Below are positions 43,544-51,919 of a stretch of 64,000 bases of DNA, piece after piece (the stretch's first letter is position 1; each line of letters opens with the position of its first letter). The stretch is from Lentzea californiensis. Its GTDB lineage: Bacteria; Actinomycetota; Actinomycetes; Mycobacteriales; Pseudonocardiaceae. The stretch spans positions 1,860,001 to 1,924,000 of the forward strand of contig NZ_JANBBE010000001.1 of the NCBI RefSeq assembly GCF_024648825.1. The letters run 5' to 3'. A program made the translations under genes and the position numbers. The notes under the pieces are model-generated. The model searched no databases and was not told where the DNA came from. It was given only the letters and a program-made list of their open reading frames with translations.

Positions 43544-43675
43544 GAGTAGGGACGGTATGTGTAGCGGGCCTACTTATTAAGGCTGGAAAGCGCATCTCAG
43601 GGGGATTTCAGGGCTGACCCTGACCGAAGATTTCAGGGACCGTTCCCGGGGCGCACATCGGTAGAGTCGCTACGC

Positions 43676-44014
43676 ATGAAGCCCGACGCGCTACGCGGCC
43701 ACCTCGACGCGTTGCTGCTGGCCACGCTCGACGGTGTGCAGCTGCACGGCTACGCGATCATCGAAGCGTTGCAGCAGGGCAGCGGGGGTGCGCTGGACCT
43801 GCCCACGGGCACCGTCTACCCGGCGCTGCGCAGGCTCGAACGGGCCGGGCACGTCAGCAGCGACTGGAGCACGGTCGGCGGCCGCAAGCGCCGCACCTAC
43901 GAGCTCACGCAGGCGGGGCAGCGCGCGTTGAACGCCGAGCGCGACGCGTGGCGCGAGTTCACGACGGTCATCGACGGGGTGCTGGGAGGTGGGGGCAAGT
44001 GGGCGCAGACGTGA
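43676..44014 (+). CDS. PadR-family transcriptional regulator
   Basis: This PadR regulator (112 residues) has a winged helix opening LDALLLATLDGVQLHGYAII, the recognition region GTVYPALRRLERAGHVSSDW and wing GGRKRRTYELTQAG. PadR proteins repress neighbouring genes until a ligand binds. The downstream gene starts inside its 3' end and encodes a membrane protein with a permease-prefix-like N-terminus, the usual PadR partner. It is divergent from cydA, so it may also influence the oxidase operon; that link is inferred from position only. Confidence 0.9.
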   Translation: MKPDALRGHLDALLLATLDGVQLHGYAIIEALQQGSGGALDLPTGTVYPALRRLERAGHVSSDWSTVGGRKRRTYELTQAGQRALNAERDAWREFTTVIDGVLGGGGKWAQT

Positions 44015-44691
44015 TGGACGCGGACGTGGTCGACCGGTACATGACCGAGCTCGGCTCACGGTTGCGGGGCTCGAAGAAGCAGGTCCGCGAGCTGCTCACC
44101 GAGACCCGCGACAGCCTCGCCGACGCCACCGAGGCGCACGTGGACCGCGGGCTCACCGAGCGCGAAGCCCAGGAGCGCGCGGTCGAGGAGTTCGGGCCGG
44201 TGCGCGAGATCGCCAACGAGTACCAGGCCGAACTGGCCGTCGCGTACGGCACGCGCACGCTCGTCTGGCTCGCGATCGTGCTGCCGTTGATGCACATGGC
44301 GTGGGAGTACGGCCGGATGCTGCTCATCGGGCCGTGGCAGGACTTCGGTACCAGGCCGCCGGCCTGGTACCTGTTCGTCGCCCAGGCCAACGACCTGACC
44401 AGTGGCATCGCGTCCGGCGTCGCGCTGGTGGCGCTGGTGCTGGGCCGGGTCCTGGCTCGCAAGTACGACACGAAGCTGCTGGCGAAGGCCGGCGCGACCA
44501 TCGCGCTCCTGGCCGTCGCCGCGGTGCTGCTGGGCAACCTCGCGATCATCCTGGCCACCGCGCACGTCGACGCGTCACGGCTCGTGCAGTCGTTGCCGAT
44601 GACCATCGCGAGCCTGATCACCTGGATCGTGATCGTTCGTCTCGGTCTGCTCGCTCGCCGCTGCCTGAGCTGTGCCACGATCGTCGTGTGA
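43999..44691 (+). CDS. membrane protein with permease-prefix (HAAS-like) N-terminus
   Basis: The protein of about 230 residues begins with a soluble domain of about 75 residues (DRYMTELGSRLRGSKKQVRE, then HVDRGLTEREAQERAVEEFG). This matches the prefix domain found with PadR-controlled permeases (HAAS/permease prefix 1). It is followed by five hydrophobic helices. GTG at 43999, nine bases after GGGAGG, is chosen; the ATG at 44014 overlaps the padR stop. It probably acts with PadR in a membrane-linked response. Exact role unknown. Confidence 0.8.
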   Translation: MGADVMDADVVDRYMTELGSRLRGSKKQVRELLTETRDSLADATEAHVDRGLTEREAQERAVEEFGPVREIANEYQAELAVAYGTRTLVWLAIVLPLMHMAWEYGRMLLIGPWQDFGTRPPAWYLFVAQANDLTSGIASGVALVALVLGRVLARKYDTKLLAKAGATIALLAVAAVLLGNLAIILATAHVDASRLVQSLPMTIASLITWIVIVRLGLLARRCLSCATIVV

Positions 44692-44996
44692 CCAACGCCC
44701 TGATCTACCTGATCGTGATGATCGCCGTCGCGGCAGTGGTGTTCCTGCTCGCGGCGTTGGTGTTCGGGCGCGGCGAGGAGCTCGCGCCGCTGCCACCCGG
44801 AGCGTCGCCCACGCGGCTGCCGTCCGACGACATCACCGCGGAGGACGTCCGCGAGCTGAAGTTCCAGCAGGTCTTCCGCGGCTACAAGATGACCGAGGTC
44901 GACTGGGCGTTGCAGCGGCTCGCGACCGAGGTCGAGACGCTGCGGGCGCGTGTGCGCGAGCTCGAGGAGCTGGAGCCGAGTGAGCACCGGGCTTGA
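44688..44996 (+). CDS. small DivIVA-domain membrane protein (Rv1209-like)
   Basis: This protein (102 residues) has one N-terminal helix (LIYLIVMIAVAAVVFLLAAL) and the DivIVA-like motif LKFQQVFRGYKMTEVDWALQ with a coiled coil (LATEVETLRARVRELEEL). It occupies the Rv1209 position before tagA. DivIVA-type helices recognise curved membrane or polar complexes, so a place in cell growth or division is likely but untested. GTG at 44688 overlaps the previous stop; its end overlaps tag by 17 bases. Confidence 0.8.
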   Translation: MTNALIYLIVMIAVAAVVFLLAALVFGRGEELAPLPPGASPTRLPSDDITAEDVRELKFQQVFRGYKMTEVDWALQRLATEVETLRARVRELEELEPSEHRA

Positions 44997-45540
44997 GCTG
45001 ATCTCCCGTTGTCCCTGGGGCGACTCGACCCCGGACTACGCCGAGTACCACGACACCGAGTGGGGCGTGGAGCTGCACGGCACGCCGGAGCTCTACGAGC
45101 GGATGTCGCTGGAGGCGTTCCAGTCCGGGCTGTCGTGGATCACGATCCTGCGCAAGCGCCCGGCGTTCCGCGCGGCGTTCGGCGGCTTCGACCCCGAGCT
45201 GGTCGCGAAGTTCGGTCCCGCCGACGTCGAACGGCTGATGGCCGACGCGGGCATCGTCCGGAACCGGCTGAAGATCGACGCCGCGATCCACAACGCGCGG
45301 GTGATCGTCTCGGAGGGCGTCGACCTGGACGCACTGCTGTGGTCGTTCGCGCCGGCGGGCCACGTGCGGCCCGCCACGTTCGCGGACGTCCCGGCGATCA
45401 CGGACGAGTCCAAGGCGATGGCCAAGGAACTGAAGAAGCGCGGCTTCAAGTTCCTCGGCCCCACCACGTGCTACGCGCTGATGCAGGCGACCGGCATGGT
45501 CGACGACCACATCGCGACCTGCTTCCGCGCCTCAGCTTGA
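44980..45540 (+). CDS. tag: DNA-3-methyladenine glycosylase I
   Basis: The glycosylase (186 residues) has the Tag zinc snap: Cys and His near the start (RCPWGDSTPDYAEYHDTEWG) and His and Cys near the end (MVDDHIATCFR). It also has the base-binding ESGLSW-type helix (FQSGLSWITILRKRPAFRAA). It excises 3-methyladenine from DNA. GTG at 44980 follows GGAG. The gene is co-linear with mycobacterial tagA behind gpgS and is closed by a family I palindrome. Confidence 0.96.
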   Translation: MSTGLELISRCPWGDSTPDYAEYHDTEWGVELHGTPELYERMSLEAFQSGLSWITILRKRPAFRAAFGGFDPELVAKFGPADVERLMADAGIVRNRLKIDAAIHNARVIVSEGVDLDALLWSFAPAGHVRPATFADVPAITDESKAMAKELKKRGFKFLGPTTCYALMQATGMVDDHIATCFRASA

Positions 45541-45550
45541 TGGCATCCGG

Positions 45551-45605
45551 GTTGATGAGGGGAGCTTTCACAAACCTCAGGTTTGTGAAAGCTCCCCTCA
45601 TCAAC
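45551..45605. repeat. family I palindromic element, copy 4
   Basis: Perfect 26-bp arms (45551-45576 and 45580-45605) are centred on TCA. The inner pair reads CACAAACC/GGTTTGTG where copies 1 and 3 read CATAAACC/GGTTTATG, a compensatory double change that keeps the hairpin. It lies between convergent tag and the enoyl-CoA hydratase gene. Confidence 0.93.
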
Positions 45606-45628
45606 GTCCGGGGCCCGGCGCGGGGGCG

Positions 45629-46414
45629 CTAGCGCCCGCTGAACTTCGGGGCGCGCTTGTTCACGAACGCGTCGACCGCCTCGCGGTGGTCCTCGGTCGC
45701 GCCGCAGTCGGCCTGGGTGCGCCGCTCGGCCTCCAGCGCGTCCTCCAGCGTCCCGTCCGCCGCCGCGGCCAGCGCTTCCTTGATCTTCGCGTAGGCCGTC
45801 GTCGGTCCGGCGGCGAGCTTCGCGGCCAGCAGGTGCGCGGTGGACCGCAGCTCCTCGTCCGGCACGACCTGGTTGACCATGCCCACCCGCAACGCCTCCT
45901 CGGCGCCGACGGGCTGGGCGAGCAGCATCATCTCCATCGCGCGGCCGTGACCGATCAGCCGCGGCAGCGTGTAGGACGCGCCGGAGTCCGCCGTCAGGCC
46001 GACGTTCGCGAAGGCCATCAGGAACTTCGCCGACTTTCCCGCGATGCGCAGGTCCGCGGCGTAGGCGAACGACGCGCCCGCACCGGCCGCGCTGCCGTTG
46101 ACCGCGGCGATCACCGGCTTCGGCATGCCGATCAGCTCGCGCACGATGGGGTTGTAGTGCTTCTCGACGGTGTGCAGCGGCGCCGGATCACCGGCCTGCA
46201 GCAGGCCGATGTGCTCCTTGAGGTCCTGACCCGCGCAGAACGCCCTGCCCGCACCCGTGATCACCACCGCGCGCACCGAGTCGTCCGCCGCCGCCTCCCG
46301 CAGGGCGGCGAGGAACGCCTCCTTCAGCGTGACGGTGAAGGCGTTGAACGACTCGGGGCGGTTGAACGTGAGCGTGCGCACACCATCGGCGTCGTCGACG
46401 AGGAGCTCGGACAC
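45629..46414 (-). CDS. enoyl-CoA hydratase/isomerase family protein (PaaG-like)
   Basis: The crotonase-fold protein (261 residues) has the oxyanion-hole segments AFCAGQDLKEH and GSAAGAGASFAYAADLR, plus ADSGASYTLPRLIGHGRAME (catalytic Asp position as in PaaG-type isomerases). It acts on an acyl-CoA. A PaaX regulator gene lies directly upstream in the same direction, so phenylacetate or a similar aromatic pathway is the likely substrate class. GTG at 46414 has GGAGG upstream. Its 3' end faces the family I palindrome. Confidence 0.9.
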   Translation of the reverse strand: MSELLVDDADGVRTLTFNRPESFNAFTVTLKEAFLAALREAAADDSVRAVVITGAGRAFCAGQDLKEHIGLLQAGDPAPLHTVEKHYNPIVRELIGMPKPVIAAVNGSAAGAGASFAYAADLRIAGKSAKFLMAFANVGLTADSGASYTLPRLIGHGRAMEMMLLAQPVGAEEALRVGMVNQVVPDEELRSTAHLLAAKLAAGPTTAYAKIKEALAAAADGTLEDALEAERRTQADCGATEDHREAVDAFVNKRAPKFSGR

Positions 46415-46424
46415 TGGACCTCCA

Positions 46425-47222
46425 TCAAGCTGTGGAAACGTTGCGCACCGGCCGCAGGCACTCGTCGACGAAACGACTCGTGCCCGGTGCCAGCCGCAGT
46501 GTCTGTTCGTCGAAGAACGACGCTGCCGCGTGCCCCGGCCAGTCCGGTGGCAACAGTTCAGCAGGAAGACCGGGATCGCGGAACAGGAACTTCCGCCACG
46601 CGTGCAGCAGCTGCTGTGACGCTGCGAACGCCGCCGCGTCGTCCGTTTCGTCCACAACGGACACCGTCTCGTGCCAGTGCGCGACGAACGCGGCGTAGTC
46701 GCGGCCCAGTTCGGCCAGGTCCCACGCCTTCGCCGCGAGCTCGGCGTCGCCACCGTCGTGTGAACCGTGAAAAGTTCGTGCCGCGACCTCCTCGGCGGCC
46801 AGCACGTCGGCCAGCTCCGGCGACGGCCGGGGAGCGATCCACGTCACAGGACCGAGTGCGCCATAACCGAGCAGTTGCAGCTCCGAGGCCAGGTGGTCGC
46901 GCGAGTCACGGCCGGGCATCTCCTCCAGCACCACCACGTGCCAGCGACCGTCCCACGTGGACGGCCCGGTGCGGTAGATGCGGGCGGCGGCCTCGTCGAG
47001 CCTTCGTTCCCCGCGAGGTGTCATGGCATATCCGGGCCCGTCAGGCAGCCGCGACGGCTGCAACCAGCCCTGCCGGACGGTGCGCGACACGGCCGTGCGG
47101 ACGGCCGGCGCGGCGAAACCGAGGGGCTCGAGCAGCCGGACGAGCGCGGCGATGGTGGCGGCCCCACCGCGCTCGCGCAGGTGGCCGCCGTAGACGTCGA
47201 AGAGCGCGGAACGGGCTCGCAC
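46425..47222 (-). CDS. PaaX-family transcriptional regulator
   Basis: The PaaX-type repressor (265 residues) has N-terminal winged helix RSALFDVYGGHLRERGGAAT with FAAPAVRTAVSRTVRQGWLQ, the central RWHVVVLEEMPGRDSRDHLA, and the C-terminal helical ligand domain (YAAFVAHWHETVSVV, then LLHAWRKFLFRDPGLPAELL). PaaX proteins bind phenylacetyl-CoA and control its degradation. The enoyl-CoA hydratase gene 11 bases downstream is the obvious target. GTG at 47222 is the only good start in frame. The 5' region carries a long imperfect inverted repeat. Confidence 0.9.
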   Translation of the reverse strand: MRARSALFDVYGGHLRERGGAATIAALVRLLEPLGFAAPAVRTAVSRTVRQGWLQPSRLPDGPGYAMTPRGERRLDEAAARIYRTGPSTWDGRWHVVVLEEMPGRDSRDHLASELQLLGYGALGPVTWIAPRPSPELADVLAAEEVAARTFHGSHDGGDAELAAKAWDLAELGRDYAAFVAHWHETVSVVDETDDAAAFAASQQLLHAWRKFLFRDPGLPAELLPPDWPGHAAASFFDEQTLRLAPGTSRFVDECLRPVRNVSTA

Positions 47223-47288
47223 CCGGCCCAGTCTGTCACGACACGGCCAAGGCCGTGCCGTGTCGGTCCGGCCGCGACAGCCGCAGCC

Positions 47289-47371
47289 GAGGGGCCCGGA
47301 GGCGGCACCGCCGGGACACCCGAATACGCCCGGTATGAGGGCGTCCCGGCGGCACCGCCTCCGGGCCTCTC
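47289..47371. repeat. family III inverted repeat, copy A
   Basis: Outer arms GGCCCGGAGGCGG and CCGCCTCCGGGCC match exactly. Inner 20-bp arms match at 17 positions around GCCC. The near-palindromic box GGCGGCACCGCC stands on both sides. Weaker pairing extends to about 47254-47411. A related copy lies at 53052-53108. It fills the gap between divergent paaX and DUF3117 genes. Confidence 0.8.
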
Positions 47372-47592
47372 GCCTGTGGCTCCCATCGACCGGACCGGCA
47401 CGACACGGCCTACGTGCCCAAAGTGTTGCCTTGTCGTGAAAACAGGTGTTGATCAGGCACAAGCCAAGATCGACAACTGTCACCCGGACTCGCCAAAAGA
47501 TCGGTTCGGTTTCGCCCCTGAGTCGCCATAGGGGAGAATGGAGCAGATCCGGCCTGGCCGGACGGGGAAGATGTTGACGGAGGGAGCACGCG

Positions 47593-47760
47593 ATGGCGGC
47601 CATGAAGCCCCGGACCGGCGACGGTCCCCTCGAGGTCACCAAGGAGGGACGCGGCATCGTCATGCGCGTGCCGCTCGAGGGTGGTGGGCGCCTCGTCGTC
47701 GAGATGTCGGCGGACGAGGCCAGCGCCTTGGGCGACGCGCTGAGGGCCGCCGCCGGCTGA
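47593..47760 (+). CDS. DUF3117 small protein (Rv1211-like), 55 aa
   Basis: This short protein begins MAAMKPRTGDGPLEVTKEGR and continues GIVMRVPLEGGGRLVVEMSADEAS, a near-exact match in pattern to the DUF3117 family found across actinobacteria. Its position after tag is that of Rv1211. Function unknown. A GGAGGG-type site precedes the ATG, and a terminator hairpin follows at 47788. Confidence 0.9.
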   Translation: MAAMKPRTGDGPLEVTKEGRGIVMRVPLEGGGRLVVEMSADEASALGDALRAAAG

Positions 47761-47787
47761 GGCATCCCGGCGAGGAAGCAGTGTTGA

Positions 47788-47816
47788 GCCCCGGTTTCCA
47801 CAGTGGAGACCGGGGC
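47788..47816 (+). terminator. hairpin terminator after DUF3117 gene
   Basis: GCCCCGGTTTCCAC pairs with GTGGAGACCGGGGC (one mismatch) around a one-base loop centre, 27 bases after the stop. Confidence 0.75.
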
Positions 47817-47879
47817 ATCGCTTCGTTCTCGCACCAGGTGAGAATGAACGGTCGTTAATGCAATAGGGGAGGTCCAACC

Positions 47880-49313
47880 GTGGCGTCGACGGTGCCGTCA
47901 GTGCCAACCAAGCTCGTGGACGTCGAGGTGGCCACCGCCGCACGCCGCGACGTTCCGGCGGTCGTGCTCGTGTCCACGGGACCGGCGCTCGGACCGGGCG
48001 GCGACGGCATCGACGTCTCCGGCCTGACCGGCAAGGCCGGCGAGGCGGTGCGGCACGACGAGACCTGGACGCTCGGTGTCGGCACCGGCTCGCTCGCGGA
48101 CTACCGCGCGGCAGGCGCCGCTCTCGTGCGGGCGCTGAGCGGCGAGGACGCGCCCAAGACCGCCGACGTCCTGCTGACTCCCGACTTCGACGCCGCCAAC
48201 GTGCGCGCGTTCGTGCTGGGCGCGGCGCTCGGCGGCTACCGCTTCAAGGTCACCGGCGAGGAAGCCCCGAAGCGGGTCGGCTCGTTGCGGCTGATCACGG
48301 CCGACGACGACGGGTTCGAGGAGGTGCTCACGTCGGCCGCGTTGAAGGCCCACGCGCTCGCCACCGCGACGGCGCTGACACGGGATCTCGCCAACACGCC
48401 GTCCAACGTCAAGGACCCGCGCTGGCTCACCACGACCGCCGCCAGGCTGGCGGACAGGGTCGACGGGCTCAGCGCCACCGTGCGCGACGAGAAGTGGCTG
48501 GCACAGCAGGGCTTCGGCGGCGTGCTCGCGGTCGGCGGCGGATCTGCCCGCCCGCCGCGGTTCCTGGAGCTCACGTACGGCACCACCGGCCCGCACCTGG
48601 TGTTCGTCGGCAAGGGCATCACGTTCGACACGGGCGGCATCTCGGTGAAGCCCGCGGACGGCATGCACCTCATGCGCACCGACATGGCGGGCGGTGGCGC
48701 GGTGATCGGCGCGCTGCTGGCCGTGGCGCGCAGGAAGCTGCCGGTCAGGGTCACCGGGCTCGTGCCGTGCGCGGAGAACCACGTGAGCGGCTCGGCGTAC
48801 CGGCCGGGCGACGTCGTGCGCCACTACGGCGGCGCGACCACCGAGGTGACGAACACCGACGCCGAGGGCCGCATGGTCCTGGCCGACGCGCTGGCGTACG
48901 CGGTGAAGAACCTGGAGCCCGACCTCCTGGTGGACGTGGCGACGCTGACCGGCGCGATGAAGGTCTCGCTCGGCCTGCGCACGGGTGGCGTGTTCAGCCC
49001 GTCCGCCGAGCTCGCGGCCGAGGTCGTCGAGGCCGGTGCGAACGTCGGCGAGCAGTGGTGGCGGATGCCGCTGCTGGAGGAGCACGTGAGCGCGGTCGCG
49101 AGCGAGATCGCGGACTACAAGCAGTGTCCGCCCGGCCCCGGTGGCATCACGGCGGCGCTGTTCCTGCAGAAGTTCGCGGGCGACGTGCCGTGGGCGCACC
49201 TCGACATCGCCGGCCCGGCGCGCTCGGAGAAGGTCTACGACGAGGTCGTCGCGGGAGCCACCGGCTTCGGCGCGCGGACGCTCGTCGAGCTGGCTGAAAA
49301 ATATTCGCGTTAA
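47880..49313 (+). CDS. pepA: leucyl aminopeptidase (M17)
   Basis: The M17 metallopeptidase (477 residues) has metal/active-site runs GKGITFDTGGISVKPADGMH (Lys and Asp ligands), DMAGGGAVIGALL and NTDAEGRMVLADALAYA. It forms hexamers and removes N-terminal Leu or other residues from peptides in the cytoplasm. GTG at 47880 gives VASTVPSVPTKLVDVEV. It stands between two convergently unrelated genes and has its own transcript. Confidence 0.95.
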   Translation: MASTVPSVPTKLVDVEVATAARRDVPAVVLVSTGPALGPGGDGIDVSGLTGKAGEAVRHDETWTLGVGTGSLADYRAAGAALVRALSGEDAPKTADVLLTPDFDAANVRAFVLGAALGGYRFKVTGEEAPKRVGSLRLITADDDGFEEVLTSAALKAHALATATALTRDLANTPSNVKDPRWLTTTAARLADRVDGLSATVRDEKWLAQQGFGGVLAVGGGSARPPRFLELTYGTTGPHLVFVGKGITFDTGGISVKPADGMHLMRTDMAGGGAVIGALLAVARRKLPVRVTGLVPCAENHVSGSAYRPGDVVRHYGGATTEVTNTDAEGRMVLADALAYAVKNLEPDLLVDVATLTGAMKVSLGLRTGGVFSPSAELAAEVVEAGANVGEQWWRMPLLEEHVSAVASEIADYKQCPPGPGGITAALFLQKFAGDVPWAHLDIAGPARSEKVYDEVVAGATGFGARTLVELAEKYSR

Positions 49314-49393
49314 TCCCTACTAACTACCCATACGAGACGGCGAAGTTCCACGGCATGATGTGAGCGCCTTCACACCGTCGTAGAGGAGCGCTC

Positions 49394-50992
49394 GTGTTAC
49401 TCCGCCTGGCTCTCGCCGTCTCGTTGGTCCTAACGGCCCTAAGTCCTGCCACCGCGAGCACGCCTTGGTGGGAACCGGTGGCGCGGCCGGCGGTGGACTC
49501 GCAGATCAACGTGACGGGCGAGCCCTTCAAGGGCACGGACGGCCAGGGCAGGGTGCGCGGGTTCGTCGACGCGCACAACCACCTCATGACCCACGAGGGC
49601 TTCGGCGGCAAGCTGATCTGCGGCAAGCCGTTCTCGGAGCAGGGCATCGCGGACGCGCTGAAGGACTGCTCCGAGCACCACCCGGCGGGTCTGGGCGCGA
49701 TCTTCGAGGCGATCGTGACGGGCGACCTCGACGGCCACGACCCGGTGGGCTGGCCGACGTTCAAGGACTGGCCCTCCTCCACCACGGTCTCGCACCAGCA
49801 GAACTACTACGCCTGGCTGGAACGGGCGTGGCGCGGCGGCCAGCGCGTGCTGGTCCAGGACCTGACGAGCAACGCCACGCTGTGCGTCATCCACCCGTTC
49901 AAGGACAAGCCCTGCGACGAGATGCAGTCGGTCCGGTTGCAGGCGCAGCGCACCTACGAGCTGCAGGCGTTCGTCGACAGGCAGTTCGGCGGCGCGGGCA
50001 AGGGCTGGTTCCGCATCGTCACGTCGGCCGAGCAGGCCCGTGACGTGATCACCCAGGGCAAGCTCGCGGTGGTCCTCGGCATCGAGACCTCCGAGATCTT
50101 CGGCTGCCGGACGTTCCTCGACATCCCGTTGTGCAACAGGGGCGACATCGACCGCGGCCTCGACGAGATGTACGCGCTCGGCGTGCGCAGCGCGTTCCTG
50201 TGCCACAAGTTCGACAACGCGCTGTGCGGCGTCCGGTTCGACTCGGGCACGCAGGGCGGCGTGATCAACGCGGGCCAGTTCCTGCGCACCGGCCAGTGGT
50301 GGCAGACCGAGCAGTGCAAGGGCCCGCAGCAGGACAACCCGATCGGCACCGTCGGCCCGAACGCGCTGGTCCCGGCCTCGGCCGTCGCGCCCGCGTACGA
50401 CCCGGCGAAGCGGTGCAACGTGCGCGGCCTGACGTCACTGGGCGAGTACGCGGTGCAGGGCATGATGCGCCGGCACATGATGATCGAGATCGACCACATG
50501 AGCGTGAAGGCCGCCGGTCGCACGCTGGACCTGGCCGCCCAGGCGCGCTACCCCGGCATCGTCTCCAGCCACAGCTGGATGGACGCCCAGTGGACCGAGA
50601 AGGTCTACGGGCTCGGCGGGTTCATCGCGGGCTACGAGAACAGCCCCGAGGGGTACGTCGCGCAGGCGGCCGCCGCGGAACCGTTGCGGCGCAGGTACGA
50701 CGTGGGCATCGGGTTCGGCTCCGACTACAACGGCGTCGGTGCGCACCCGGCACCGCAGACCGGCGTGACCTACCCGTTCCGCACCTACCCGGAAGGCCCG
50801 CTGGTCGACCGGCAGCGCACCGGTGAACGCGTCTGGGACATCAACGTCGACGGCGGCGCGCACATCGGCCTGCTGCCGGACTGGGTCGAGAAGGTCCGCC
50901 AGCTCGGCGGCGACCAGCTGGTCCAGGACATGCTCGGTGGCGCCGAGTCGTACCTGCGGACGTGGTCGGGCACTCAGCGCTGGACGCCGTGA
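49394..50992 (+). CDS. secreted M19-like membrane dipeptidase/amidohydrolase
   Basis: The exported protein (532 residues) has signal MLLRLALAVSLVLTALSPAT cleaved near TAS. The amidohydrolase barrel has zinc motif GFVDAHNHLMTHEGF, later IEIDHMSVKAAGRTLD (His ligand), VSSHSWMD, and GFGSDYNGVG (Asp). This order is that of M19 dipeptidases, although the protein is longer and has a Cys-rich middle (LCVIHPFKDKPCDE, ALCGVRF). It probably acts outside the cell on small peptides or lactams. GTG at 49394 has a GGAG site. It overlaps the convergent LysR gene by 19 bases. Confidence 0.84.
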   Translation: MLLRLALAVSLVLTALSPATASTPWWEPVARPAVDSQINVTGEPFKGTDGQGRVRGFVDAHNHLMTHEGFGGKLICGKPFSEQGIADALKDCSEHHPAGLGAIFEAIVTGDLDGHDPVGWPTFKDWPSSTTVSHQQNYYAWLERAWRGGQRVLVQDLTSNATLCVIHPFKDKPCDEMQSVRLQAQRTYELQAFVDRQFGGAGKGWFRIVTSAEQARDVITQGKLAVVLGIETSEIFGCRTFLDIPLCNRGDIDRGLDEMYALGVRSAFLCHKFDNALCGVRFDSGTQGGVINAGQFLRTGQWWQTEQCKGPQQDNPIGTVGPNALVPASAVAPAYDPAKRCNVRGLTSLGEYAVQGMMRRHMMIEIDHMSVKAAGRTLDLAAQARYPGIVSSHSWMDAQWTEKVYGLGGFIAGYENSPEGYVAQAAAAEPLRRRYDVGIGFGSDYNGVGAHPAPQTGVTYPFRTYPEGPLVDRQRTGERVWDINVDGGAHIGLLPDWVEKVRQLGGDQLVQDMLGGAESYLRTWSGTQRWTP

Positions 50993-51885
50993 GTCCGGAA
51001 CGCGTGGTCGCGGAAGGCCCGGACGGCGGGCGGCAACGGGTGGTCCCTGAGCCACGCCAGCCCGAAGACGCGGGCCGACCGCGGCGACAGCGGTAGCTCG
51101 CGAAGGCCTGGCGGTGGAGTGGACTCGGCGTGCGTGAGGATCGCGACGCCGAGCCCGGCCGCCACCAGGCCGCGCACGGTCTCGATCTCCTGGCTCTCGA
51201 ACGCGATCCGAGGGGTGAGGCCCGCTTTCGCGAACATGTCGTCGGTGATCTGCCTCAGGCCGTAGCCGTGCTCCAGCAGGATGAGGTCCTCGTCGACGAG
51301 ATCGGCGAGCCGGACGACCTCGCGCGAGGCCAGCCGGTGGGCGACCGGGGCCACGACGATCAGCTCCTGCTCGAAGATGACCACCGACTCCACCTCGGGT
51401 TCCTCCGGCGGCGGAGCGACCAGCGCGAGGTCGATCTCGCCTTGCAAGAGCTTCTCGACCACGGTGTAGCGGGCGTTCTGAACGAGGCCGAACCGCACGT
51501 GCGGGTGCTCGGCGCGGAACCCGCGGACCAGCTCGGGCACCACGGACCGGCCGAGCATGTGCAGGAACCCCAGCACGACACGGCCCTTCTCCGGGTCGAG
51601 CTCCTCCTCGACCTCGCGCAGACCGGGCTCCAGCGCGGTCAGTGAGCGCGTCGCGGCCTCGGCCAGCAACCGGCCCGCGCGGGTGAGGCGGACCCGGCGG
51701 CCGGTCTTCACCAGCAGCGGCGCGCCGAGCTGCTCGCCGAGCTCGGCGATCCAGCGGCTGACCGTGGGCTGGGGGAGCCCGAGGCGTTCCGCGACGCGAG
51801 TCACGTGCTCGTCGGCGGCAAGCGCTTTCAGCACCGCCAGCTTCGGTGCCAGATCCAATTCGTCCACGGATCGATTTTGCCGCAT
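50974..51885 (-). CDS. LysR-family transcriptional regulator
   Basis: The regulator of about 303 residues has a helix-turn-helix (AADEHVTRVAERLGLPQPTV, then SRWIAELGEQLG) and a periplasmic-binding-like effector domain (RVVLGFLHMLGRSVVPELVR, then IDLALVAPPPE). It is divergent from the MFS gene 35 bases away, so it most likely controls that exporter. ATG at 51885 is preferred; GTG at 51867 gives VDELDLAPKLAVL, also plausible. The inducer is unknown. Confidence 0.9.
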   Translation of the reverse strand: MRQNRSVDELDLAPKLAVLKALAADEHVTRVAERLGLPQPTVSRWIAELGEQLGAPLLVKTGRRVRLTRAGRLLAEAATRSLTALEPGLREVEEELDPEKGRVVLGFLHMLGRSVVPELVRGFRAEHPHVRFGLVQNARYTVVEKLLQGEIDLALVAPPPEEPEVESVVIFEQELIVVAPVAHRLASREVVRLADLVDEDLILLEHGYGLRQITDDMFAKAGLTPRIAFESQEIETVRGLVAAGLGVAILTHAESTPPPGLRELPLSPRSARVFGLAWLRDHPLPPAVRAFRDHAFRTHGVQR

Positions 51886-51919
51886 TTCCGTATTGGACGT
51901 ATGGCTTAGCGTCAGATGC

